42,127 nt of DNA. Origin: DASWTL01 sp036405495. GTDB lineage: Bacteria; Bacteroidota; Bacteroidia; Sphingobacteriales; Sphingobacteriaceae. Of this stretch, positions 1-9,100 are shown in pieces. Below the pieces are notes generated by a model. The model was not told the origin of the DNA. It saw nothing but the letters and a program-made list of their open reading frames with translations, and did no database searches. The position numbers were made by a program, and so were the translations under genes. Numbering within the stretch: the first letter of the stretch is position 1; each line of letters begins with the position of its first letter. The stretch lies in contig DASWXL010000090.1 in NCBI GenBank assembly GCA_036405495.1, positions 1 to 42,127 of the forward strand, given 5' to 3'.

Positions 1-981
1 TCGCACTACTTCCATTTCGACTCCAAGTTCTTTTATACGCTAAGACCGCTATTAACAGAGCCCGGACGGCTCACAATGGAATACCTCGCCGGGCGGAGAA
101 TGCGCTTTCTGCATCCGGTGAGCATGTATATCTTCGTCTCCATCGTATACTTTCTGGTGGTTCCTCCACTTTCTCAACCCCGTGATGAAACGACACTCGC
201 AACGGAAAAGGATCGGCAAACGGCTGCTGTATCAGGAAATGAGCTCATAGCAATAGCAAACATTCCGATCATAGCATCCGACAGCACCTTACTTCTGCAA
301 TCTGTCAAAACAGCAACCATAGAGTTGAGAGCCAAACAGTTTAAAAACCTGTCTTTTGCAGAGCAGGCCACCTATCTTGACAGTCTGAAAAACCACAGAA
401 ATAGTAAATCGAGCGGGATCAAACAACTGATTGCCGAACTTGATAACGTCCATATTGCGCGTCAAGACAGCACCTATGAAGCTTATATGAACCGGCAGGC
501 TGCGTTACCTTCAACTTTACAGGATAACTGGTTTGAGAAAGCGCTAAAAAAACGGGAAATCGTCATTGAACAAAAGACGAACGAAAATTGGAGTATCAAA
601 GAAGAGATAAAGAAATACAACCCAAAGCTGTACTTTCTTCTCATGCCACTGTTTGCCTTTTTCCTGATGCTGAACTTCCGGCGTAACAAGAAGTATTACA
701 TTGAGCATCTGATTTTCACCATTCACTTCTTTACCGCATTTTTTATATTCAAGATCGTAACGACTCCTTTCGACCATTTCCTCTTTAATAATGATGCGAT
801 CATCTATGATGTCATGGAATTCATGGCGATCCTATGGTATATCTACACTGCCCTGACTGTATTTTATCAAAGAAAGAAATGGACGACAATACGCAAGATC
901 TTCAGCCTAAGCCTGCTGCTGCTTGTTTCATACAGTATTTGCTACGGCGTACTTTACGCGATGGTCTATATGATGGCCTAG
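1..981 (+). CDS. DUF3667-type membrane protein, 5'-truncated by the window edge
   Basis: The frame is open from base 1, so the first ATG at 76 is internal. The visible part encodes 326 residues. The stretch reading FFYTLRPLLTEPG, then EYLAGRRMRFLHPVSMYIF, matches the conserved core of the DUF3667 family of Bacteroidota membrane proteins, which usually carry an N-terminal zinc ribbon (missing here, outside the window). A hydrophobic segment follows this core. After it comes a polar region of about 130 residues, then about four hydrophobic segments near the C terminus (around LYFLLMPLFAFFLM, HLIFTIHFFTAFFIF, FMAILWYIYTALTVF and the last 30 residues). Function is unknown. It converges on citrate synthase with a shared hairpin terminator between them. 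The family call is from motif memory; the topology is read from the sequence. Confidence 0.72.
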   Translation, partial: SHYFHFDSKFFYTLRPLLTEPGRLTMEYLAGRRMRFLHPVSMYIFVSIVYFLVVPPLSQPRDETTLATEKDRQTAAVSGNELIAIANIPIIASDSTLLLQSVKTATIELRAKQFKNLSFAEQATYLDSLKNHRNSKSSGIKQLIAELDNVHIARQDSTYEAYMNRQAALPSTLQDNWFEKALKKREIVIEQKTNENWSIKEEIKKYNPKLYFLLMPLFAFFLMLNFRRNKKYYIEHLIFTIHFFTAFFIFKIVTTPFDHFLFNNDAIIYDVMEFMAILWYIYTALTVFYQRKKWTTIRKIFSLSLLLLVSYSICYGVLYAMVYMMA

Positions 982-999
982 TGCTGCAACCGTGACAAA

Positions 1000-1034
1000 A
1001 AAAATCCCGGACTATATTCGAGACCGGGATTTTT
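1000..1034. terminator. Bidirectional intrinsic terminator
   Basis: An 11-bp perfect stem (AAAAATCCCGG at 1000-1010, CCGGGATTTTT at 1024-1034) has a 13-nt loop. It has the A-tract/T-tract arrangement expected of a terminator that works in both directions. It lies between the convergent DUF3667 gene and citrate synthase. Confidence 0.85.
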
Positions 1035-1053
1035 CTATTGAATTTTAAACTGA

Positions 1054-2340
1054 CTAACGCTTTTCAAGCGGCACATATTCGCGGTTAACTTCACCAACAT
1101 AGATCTGGCGTGGCCGGCCGATCGGCTCTTTATTCTCACGCATTTCCTTCCATTGAGCGATCCACCCCGGTAAACGGCCAAGGGCAAACAATACGGTGAA
1201 CATATCGGTTGGGAAACCCAGCGCACGGTAAATTATTCCCGAATAGAAATCGACGTTAGGATATAACTTCCGTTCAACAAAGTAAGGATCGTTCAATGCA
1301 GCTTCCTCCAGTTTCTTCGCAATCGCCAAAACCGGATCATCCACTCCTAATTTCTCCAGAATGTCATCACACGCTTTTTTAATGATCCTTGCACGAGGAT
1401 CGAAATTTTTATAAACGCGGTGTCCGAAGCCCATCAGGCGGAAGCCGTCGTTTTTATCCTTTGCCTTATTGATCCATTTTTCGGTATCGCCACCATCGTT
1501 TTTGATCTTTTCAAGCATTTCGATCACCGCCTGGTTAGCACCACCGTGAAGAGGGCCCCATAACGCTGAAATACCGGCGGAAATGGATGCATACAGATTT
1601 GCATCAGACGAACCAACCATACGCACAGTAGACGTTGAACAATTTTGCTCATGATCAGCATGCAGGATCAGCAATTTATTCATTGCACTCACCACAACCG
1701 GATCGATCTGGATCTCTTCAGTACGCTGACCAAAAGTCATGTTCATGAAGTTCGTCACATAGTCCAGCTTATTTTTCGGATAGATCAGCGGATGTCCTAA
1801 CGATTTTTTATAGATCCAGGACACGATAGTAGGCATCTTGGCCAGGAGCTTGATGATGGTCAGGTTTTCCTCTTCCGTACCTGGCTTTGTATTTAATGAT
1901 TCCGGGTAAAAAACAGACAAACTTGCTATTAATGAGCATAACTGTCCCATGGGATGTGCTTTCGACGGAAATCCATCAAAAAACTTTTTCATATCCTCAT
2001 GGACCAAAGTATGACGGCTTATCTTAGCCTGAAACTCCTCAAGTTGGGTTTTCGAAGGAAGGTCGCCATATAACAGCAGATAAGCTACTTCAATAAACGA
2101 AGATCTTTCAGCCAGTTGCTCAATGGGATAACCCCGGTATTTCAAGATCCCTTGTTCTCCGTCCAGATATGTGATGGCACTTTTTGTTGCGCCGGTATTC
2201 TTGTAACCTGAATCAATTGTAATATATCCGGATACATCCCTCAGTTTGGAAATATCTACTGCGGACTCATTTTCTGTACCTGTCACTATAGGAAGATCAT
2301 AGGACTTCTCCCCTACCTTTAACGATGCTACTTCTGACAT
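1054..2340 (-). CDS. gltA: Citrate synthase (type II, hexameric-type)
   Basis: This enzyme condenses acetyl-CoA and oxaloacetate to citrate at the entry of the TCA cycle, in the cytoplasm. The 428 residues match the usual length of the GltA family. The catalytic triad is visible: His265 in GPLHGGAN, His307 in GFGHRVYKNFDPRAR and Asp364 in PNVDFYSG. These are within two positions of the E. coli residues His264, His305 and Asp362. The conserved HADHEQN stretch is at 227-233. The N-terminal small domain (about 1-60) seen in Gram-negative GltA is present. The gene is transcribed alone from a good promoter-like sequence and ends at a strong bidirectional terminator. Nothing is unusual about it, and it serves as a reliable housekeeping anchor for the window. 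Confidence 0.97.
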   Translation of the reverse strand: MSEVASLKVGEKSYDLPIVTGTENESAVDISKLRDVSGYITIDSGYKNTGATKSAITYLDGEQGILKYRGYPIEQLAERSSFIEVAYLLLYGDLPSKTQLEEFQAKISRHTLVHEDMKKFFDGFPSKAHPMGQLCSLIASLSVFYPESLNTKPGTEEENLTIIKLLAKMPTIVSWIYKKSLGHPLIYPKNKLDYVTNFMNMTFGQRTEEIQIDPVVVSAMNKLLILHADHEQNCSTSTVRMVGSSDANLYASISAGISALWGPLHGGANQAVIEMLEKIKNDGGDTEKWINKAKDKNDGFRLMGFGHRVYKNFDPRARIIKKACDDILEKLGVDDPVLAIAKKLEEAALNDPYFVERKLYPNVDFYSGIIYRALGFPTDMFTVLFALGRLPGWIAQWKEMRENKEPIGRPRQIYVGEVNREYVPLEKR

Positions 2341-2360
2341 AAAATAATTGGCTTAAAGCA

Positions 2361-2390
2361 CAAAATTAAATATTTCCGCCTCTTTTGAAA
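2361..2390 (-). promoter_or_regulatory. Candidate gltA promoter, Bacteroidota type
   Basis: On the minus strand TAATTTTG (2368-2361) fits the Bacteroidota -7 consensus TAnnTTTG exactly. Eighteen bases further upstream is TTTC (2390-2387), one base off the -33 TTTG box. The expected transcript start would be about 15 bases before the gltA ATG. Confidence 0.5.
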
Positions 2391-2483
2391 TTAAAAACGA
2401 GCTTAGGCAAATATTTTTTTGTTAAAGAAATGTAAACGTTTTGCAGACAACTTCAACAAACAGATCGATCAACGCTATTCCGG

Positions 2484-3035
2484 TCACAATTTGAAGCCAT
2501 AGGCCAGACGGAATGCCACCTGCCCAAGATGGCTGCCATTCCTGCTCAGCCCTTCATACCGAAATCCGAAATCCAAACCGTTATTGAAGTCAACACCCAG
2601 CCCGGGAGTATAAACCAGCAAGGTACCCTTACCGAATGCCGAGCTGTCATTGTTATTATCGGTTCCGAACGCCGGGCCCACTTCCCCCGAAAGGTAGAAA
2701 TGATCCATGGTAAAAAACTTAAGACCAGCTTTTACCGGAACCATATCGACATTCCCGCCACCAAACTCTTTCTTTTGAAAAAAACTCGTGTATCCCAAAG
2801 AAAGCGTACCGGAGATATTTGAATAGAGATCCTTTTGTAGCCGCACGTCGCCGCCCACCGTTACGTTGTAAAATTTACTAATGGAATGCCCAGTATTAAG
2901 TCCTACTCCCAGCCGCACGACTCCTGGTGTTCCGATTGTCGTTATCTGTGTCTGAGCTGATGCAGCGAAAGATACGAAAAGGGCAAATCCGGCAAGTACG
3001 ATGCCGGCCTTCTCAGGTAACGTTTTGAATCTCAT
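2484..3035 (-). CDS. Small outer-membrane beta-barrel protein, function unknown
   Basis: This 183-residue protein begins with a basic n-region and a hydrophobic core (around AGIVLAGFALFVSFAASAQ), consistent with a Sec signal peptide cleaved after the AQ near residue 28. The mature part has alternating polar and hydrophobic strands with glycine- and aromatic-rich turns. It ends in FRLAYGFKL, which resembles a beta-barrel closing strand. The size suits an 8-stranded OmpA/OmpX-like barrel. It lies between gltA and the giant Calx-beta gene, all on the minus strand, but 143- and 86-bp gaps and the hairpin at 3086-3121 argue against a common operon. No specific function can be assigned. Confidence 0.7.
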   Translation of the reverse strand: MRFKTLPEKAGIVLAGFALFVSFAASAQTQITTIGTPGVVRLGVGLNTGHSISKFYNVTVGGDVRLQKDLYSNISGTLSLGYTSFFQKKEFGGGNVDMVPVKAGLKFFTMDHFYLSGEVGPAFGTDNNNDSSAFGKGTLLVYTPGLGVDFNNGLDFGFRYEGLSRNGSHLGQVAFRLAYGFKL

Positions 3036-3085
3036 ATCAGTGAAAAGGTTAAGTTACCAGTAGAACACAAGCATGACTGGAAAAG

Positions 3086-3121
3086 TTTTTTTCCTCCACC
3101 CGGTCCACGTGGAGGAAAAAA
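3086..3121. terminator. Strong hairpin after the giant gene, possible terminator
   Basis: TTTTTTCCTCCAC pairs with GTGGAGGAAAAAA over 13 bp around a 9-nt loop, immediately after the stop codon of the giant gene. The T-tract is on the left arm and the A-tract on the right on both strands, the reverse of a normal intrinsic terminator. It may instead protect the 3' end. Confidence 0.4.
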
Positions 3122-6100
3122 CTATCTTCTAAGAATGAGATACCCTTTATTTAATCTCGTAACGGTTTTCCCGTTCACATCGATCCGGGTAGTGATCATA
3201 TAGTAATAAACACCATCCACCAGTGGAGATCCGTTAGTCCCTAATCCGGTATTGGCTGTCCCCTTAAACACGTTGTCACTTTCATCATAACCTTTAATTT
3301 TGAACACTTCATTTCCTAACCGGTTATAGATCACTACATCATTATCCGGGAAAGACTCAATGTTCCGGATATGGAAGAAGTCATTACCCTGACCGTCACC
3401 GTTCGGAGACACGAGAGGCTCAATAATAAGATCAGGATTTTCAGTTTGGTTAGGATCGAAAGGCCGGTCTTTTATCACTACCGTAGCGTCACTTCCAACT
3501 TTTACAAAAGGACTTGAAACGCTGGTAATCTTAACGATCACTTCTTCATCCGTCTCTTCAATTCCATCAGCAAGCGCTGCGATTATTAGCTTCTCAGTCG
3601 TTGACGTCTGCCCCTTAGGTATCAGAATGGTCTGGAATTTTCCTGATAGAGAATAGTCAGCCCTGTGGGTGGCACTTCCAGCAAACCCAAGAACAACAGT
3701 AACGTCATCATCAAAAGGACGCACCAGTGTAACGGTAATCTCAGTCCGCTTGCCCTCGTCCACAGTACTTGTTTCTGGTGTAAGCTTCACAATTGTTGTA
3801 AGGTGAACGTTAAGCGTAACAGTCGCTGTGCTGCACGAACCATAAGGGTCACAGGCCTCATACGAGAAGCTATCCACCCCCGTAAATCCGCTAACAGGAG
3901 TGTAGGTAAACGTTCCGTCAGGACGGAACTCCAGGGTACCATTAGCCGGATCCGTCAGTGCTGTAAATCTCAGCTTGTCGCCATCAGGATCGGAATCGTT
4001 CGAACACACGCAACCATCAAACTTTGTATCCAGCTCAACGTCAAATGAATCATCTTCCGCTAAAGGCGTATCATTAACGGCTGGGATGTTAATTTCCACA
4101 ACCGCCACGTTCGATAAAATTCCCGTATTATCCTTCACGGCATAACTAAAACGATCTGTTCCGTTGAAATCTCTATCAGGCGTATACGTGATCGTACCGT
4201 CCGCATTGACTTTTACGGTACCGTGCTGCGGCTGAGTTACAATGACAATTGTTCCTGGATCAACACTACCATCCGGATCTGAATCATTGGCGATCAGATT
4301 AAACGTAGCAGGTGTGTCTTCCATTGTCTGCACAACATCGGCAACCGCCACTGGTGGAATATCGTCGTTCTGGATGACGCCGCGGGCAGGTGATCCTGCT
4401 ATCATCAAACGGCCTTCAAAATCCTGCGAAAGATCACTCAGGGTAACGGTAAAGAACTCACTGTTCTCAATATTGATATCACCGGTCACCGGTACCTCAA
4501 TATCTATTTCTTCTCCTGCTGTTCCTGCAAAGAATATTGCCCCGACAGTCTCCGTGTAATCGTCATCAGAAACCTTCGCAGTTCCGTCAGCGGTAGCATA
4601 TCTCACTGTGAAACCCTCAGCAGTTGCCGACTTTAGGACCACCTTAAAGCGGGCCATATGACTGCGGACATTTGTTTCTGCAAGAGTTACAGGAACCAGC
4701 ATAAGCACCGCCTCATCATTGTCGTCAATAGTCAGCGTCTGCGGCGAATTAAGCACCTCGATCGCACCCGCCTGTCGATTGCTTACCAGGGTGGTGTGCA
4801 AGGTAACATCTTCCAACCCTTCTGTAATATCATCATCTACTACTGGAAGTGTCAGCGTCGCCGAATTCCACCCTGCCGGAATGACGAACTGTCCGGATCG
4901 GACAGAGAGATAATCCACGCCGCCAGCAGCAGCCGATCCGCTCAAAATATAACTGATAGTAGTTGGCGCGGTCGATCTCACTCCCGGAGGAAAGCTGAAC
5001 GTGAAGGTCGGCGCATTGCCGCCCTCCTCGCCATCTGCTTTGGTAATAGTAATCGAAGCGGTATCATCATCGATGATCTTTCCTGTAGCAGAGCTGCGCG
5101 TCATGGTAAGCTTTCCGCCAAAGGAGTTGGTCAGGCCGGTCAACAATACGGTAAACTCCTCGTCGTCCTCCAGGTTAAGGTCACCGTTTATTTCAACTTC
5201 AAAAGTCTTCGTTTCTCCTGCCGTACCGTCGAACTCAAGAGTTCCGGCTGTCGGCAGATAATCGCCATCAAAAGCCTTAGCGGTTCCATCAGCGGTACGG
5301 TAGTTGATCTTAAAGCCGGAACCGACAGTATTGTTAAGCACAACGCTAAAGACAGCCTTAGAGGTTCCGCTATTGCCCTCAAGCCTGAATACCGGATCGC
5401 TGAGTGTCAGGACTGCGCCTGTGTCATTATCTTTTATGGTAGCGACAGGCAGCGGGGAACTAACCGTAATGCCATAAGGGCTATCAACATTGTCTACGGT
5501 AAGGGTAACGGTTTCATCGCCTTCCATGAGCTGATCATCGATCACCGGGAGAGTCAACGTTACACTATTTTCACCGGCCGGAATGACTAGGGTGCCTGTG
5601 GCTCCGTTTAAATAATCCATTTTAGGGAGAGCCGTGCCATCGAGCGTATAAGTCACGACGGTTGGTCCTGTCGACACCTTGCCATTTTTAAAAGCAAAGG
5701 TAAAGGCAGCATTTAGTTCGCCTTCTTCAGCGCCGTCTGACTTAGTAACAGTAATAATTCCCATATCGTCGTCAACGATTGAAGTTGTCGCCTCATGAAT
5801 GTTAATCAATGCTAAACCACTAGCATTGCTTAAAATCGCTTTGAGCGTCTCCTTCAGTTCGCTCACGTTGTCGTTAGCAATGGTTACTAAAAATATCTGC
5901 GTTGACCCGCTGACCGATCCCGCAGGGAAAGTCAGCGTGCCCGTGGCTCCGGTATAGTCGCCCGGCTGAGTCGCTGTCCCATTGATGGTCGAGTAGTCTA
6001 CCGTAAAGGCATCCTGAACGTCCCCCGTGAAGGTGACCGGAAAGGTGGCCGTGCCGGCTGATTCATTTACTGTTGCACCCGTCGACAGCGATACGCTCGC

Positions 6101-9100
6101 TGCATCATTATCCAGGATCGTTGTGGTTGCTATGGCCGTGCCAATGGTCGGCAGACCCGTAATATTACTTAGGGTGGCGCTGAACGTTTCTCCGGTTTCA
6201 GCAAAGCCGTCATTGACAATAGGCACCGTGAACGTCTGGCTTGTCCCGCTTAATGATCCCGCAGGAAAAGTCAGCGTCGTCAACGAAGCGCCGGTATAGT
6301 CGCCCGGCTGTTTGGCCGTTCCATCGGTTGTTGCATAATCGACCGTAAAGGCATCCTGCACACTTCCGGTTAACGTTACCGTAAAGGTGGCCGTACCGGT
6401 TGCTTCGTTTACTGTGGCATCCGTAAAGATCGCTACGCTCGCTACATCGTTATCCACGATCGTGGTAGAAGCTGTGCCCGTGCCAATGGTAACTGGTCCG
6501 GTAATGCTGCTTAATGATACACTGAACGTCTCATTTCCTTCCGCGAAGTTATCATTGGCTATGGTCACCGTAAATGCCTGAGTCGCCCCGCTTAATGAGC
6601 CCGCAGGGAAAGTAACCGATCCGGTCACTCCGGTGAAGTCGCCCGACTGGATCGCCGTGCCGTTGATGGTGGCGTAGTCTACTGTAAAGGCGTCCTGAAC
6701 ATCCCCCGTTAAGGTTACCGTAAAGACGGCCGTGCCGGCACCTTCGTTTACCGTCGGACTCGTAGAGATCGCTACACTTGCCACTCCTCCATCCACGATG
6801 GTTGTGGTTGCCGTTGCCGTTACAATGGTGGCCAGACCTGTAATATTGCTTAAGGTTGCACTGAAGGTCTCATCTGCTTCAGCGAACCCGTCATTGGCCA
6901 CAGGCACCGTAAAGTTCTGCGTTGTGCCACTCACCGATCCTGCAGGGAAAGTAACCGTTCCGGTCACTCCAGTATAATCGCCCGGCTCGAGCGCAGTGCC
7001 ATCGGTGGTGGCGTAGTCGACCGTAAAGGCTTCCTGAACACCGCCCGTTAACGTTACCGTAAAGGTCGCCGTACCGGCGGATTCATTCACTACCGGGCTC
7101 GTAGAGATGGCTACGCTCGCTGCATCGTTATCCACAATCGTTGTAGAAACTGTAGTCGTACCAATGGTAACAGAACCTGTGATATTATTCAACGATGCAC
7201 CGAACGTCTCACCCGCTTCAACTAACCCGTCATTGATCAGGGGTACCGTAAAGCTCTGCGTTGATCCGCTTAATGAACCCGCCGGGAAGGTTAACTGCCC
7301 GTTGGTGGCATCGTAGTCGGCCGGCTGTTTGGCCGTGCCATCCGTCGTTGTATAGTCGACCGTAAAGGCTTCCTGAACATCCCCCATCAGCGTTACCGTA
7401 AAGGTCGCCGTGCCCGCTGCTTCATTCACTGCCGCACTCGTAGAGATCGCTACACTCGCCGCGTCGTTATCGAGGATCCTCGTGCTGCTTGTAGCCGTTG
7501 CAATAGTGGCAAGCCCCGTAATGCCGGTCAGCGTTGCACTGAACGTTTCATCAGGCTCTACCAAGTTATCATTGATAATGGCGACCGTGAAGGTCTGGCT
7601 ACTTCCGCTCATTGATCCGGCTGCAAAGCTCACCGTTCCCGTACCGGCAGAATAGTCCCCCGGCTGCTTAGCTGTACCATCTGTAGTTACATACGTTACT
7701 GCAAACGCATCCTGCACATCTCCCGTCAGCGTTACCGTAAAGGTGGCCGTGCCCGCTGCTTCGTTTACCGTCGGGCTGGTTGACAACGATACGCTGGCGG
7801 CATCGTTATCCAGGATCGTTGTTGATGCTGTGGCCGTGCTAATGGTCGCCAAACCTGTAATATTACTTAGGGTGGCGCTGAACGTTTCTCCGGCTTCTAC
7901 AAAACCATCATTGACGACAGGAACCGTAAAGCTTTGCGTTGTGCCACTCACCGATCCTGAAGGGAACGTCAGCGTCGCCAACGGGATCCCGGTATAGTCG
8001 CCCGGCTGTTTGGCTGTACCATCCGTTGTGGCATAATCGACCGTAAAGGCATCCTGAACGCTTCCGCTCAGGGTTACCGTAAAGGTAGCCGTGCCGGCGG
8101 CTTCATTCACTGTCGCATTCGTAGATATGGCTACGCTCGCTGCATCGTTATCCAGGATCGTTGTAGAAGCTGTGCCCGTGCCAATGGTGACAGGGCCGGC
8201 AATGTTACTTAACGATGCACTGAACGTCTCACCGGCTTCAACTAAGCCGTCATTGATCAGCGGTACTGTGAATATCTGCGTTGACCCGCTGACCGATCCC
8301 GCAGGGAAAGTCAGCGTGCCCGTGGCTCCGGTATAGTCGCCCGGCTGCGTCGCCGTCCCATTGATGGTCGAGTAGTCTACCGTAAAGGCATCCTGAACGT
8401 CCCCCGTTAAGGTGACCGTAAAGGTGGCCGTGCCGGCTGATTCATTTACTGTTGCACCCGTCGACAGCGATACGCTCGCTGCATCATTATCTATAATGTA
8501 TGCTTTCGGTTCGTTCAATACCACCAAGCCGGTGTATCTGTTGTTCGAAGGCGGATTATTGATACTCATCTCTATAGTTTCATTACCTTCAGCAAGAAAG
8601 TCATCGTTGACAGGAAGCGTTAGCGAGACACGGGTGAATCCGGCAGGAATCGTTATTGTACCTAACATCGGGCCGGTATAATCTATATTCCCTACATTGG
8701 AAGTCCCATTGAGCGCCCACTGTATATCAGTTGGCGTATCCGCAGAAACTAAGTCAGGAAAACTAAAAATGAAGGAACCTGAAACTGGACCCGTTTCATC
8801 TCCGTCAGATGGTGTGACAGTAATTATTTTATTTTTCGAGAGATTATCATCATCAAGTATAGTGATGTTAGCTGGCGACCCTTGAATTTTTAGAGCGCCC
8901 TCAAAATCGGGAAAAAGATTGGATAACAGAACTTTAAATGTTTCATCTCTCTCAATCTTCTTGTCACCAATGACATTAATAATAATTTCATGAGACTCGC
9001 CTGCATTACCCGAAAAATTCAGCTGCCCGGAAGAAAATTGGTAGTCATTATCGTCGGTTTCGGCGGTTCCATCTTCGGTAGTGAACTCCACGGAGAAAGG

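Noticed and set aside
4658..5590. A 310-residue plus-strand reading frame
   Set aside because: It lies wholly antisense to well-formed Calx-beta modules, is rich in Arg, Ser, Ile and Cys and has no domain or promoter-like sequence.
5760..8476. Regular repeats considered as a CRISPR-like array
   Set aside because: Units are about 340 bp, head to tail without unique spacers, and translate in one frame into protein modules.
6027..8681. Seven or more plus-strand reading frames of 64-90 residues in a row opposite the giant gene
   Set aside because: They are periodic shadows of the Calx-beta repeats on the other strand, with Val/Ala/Ser-rich repetitive composition and spacing equal to the repeat length.
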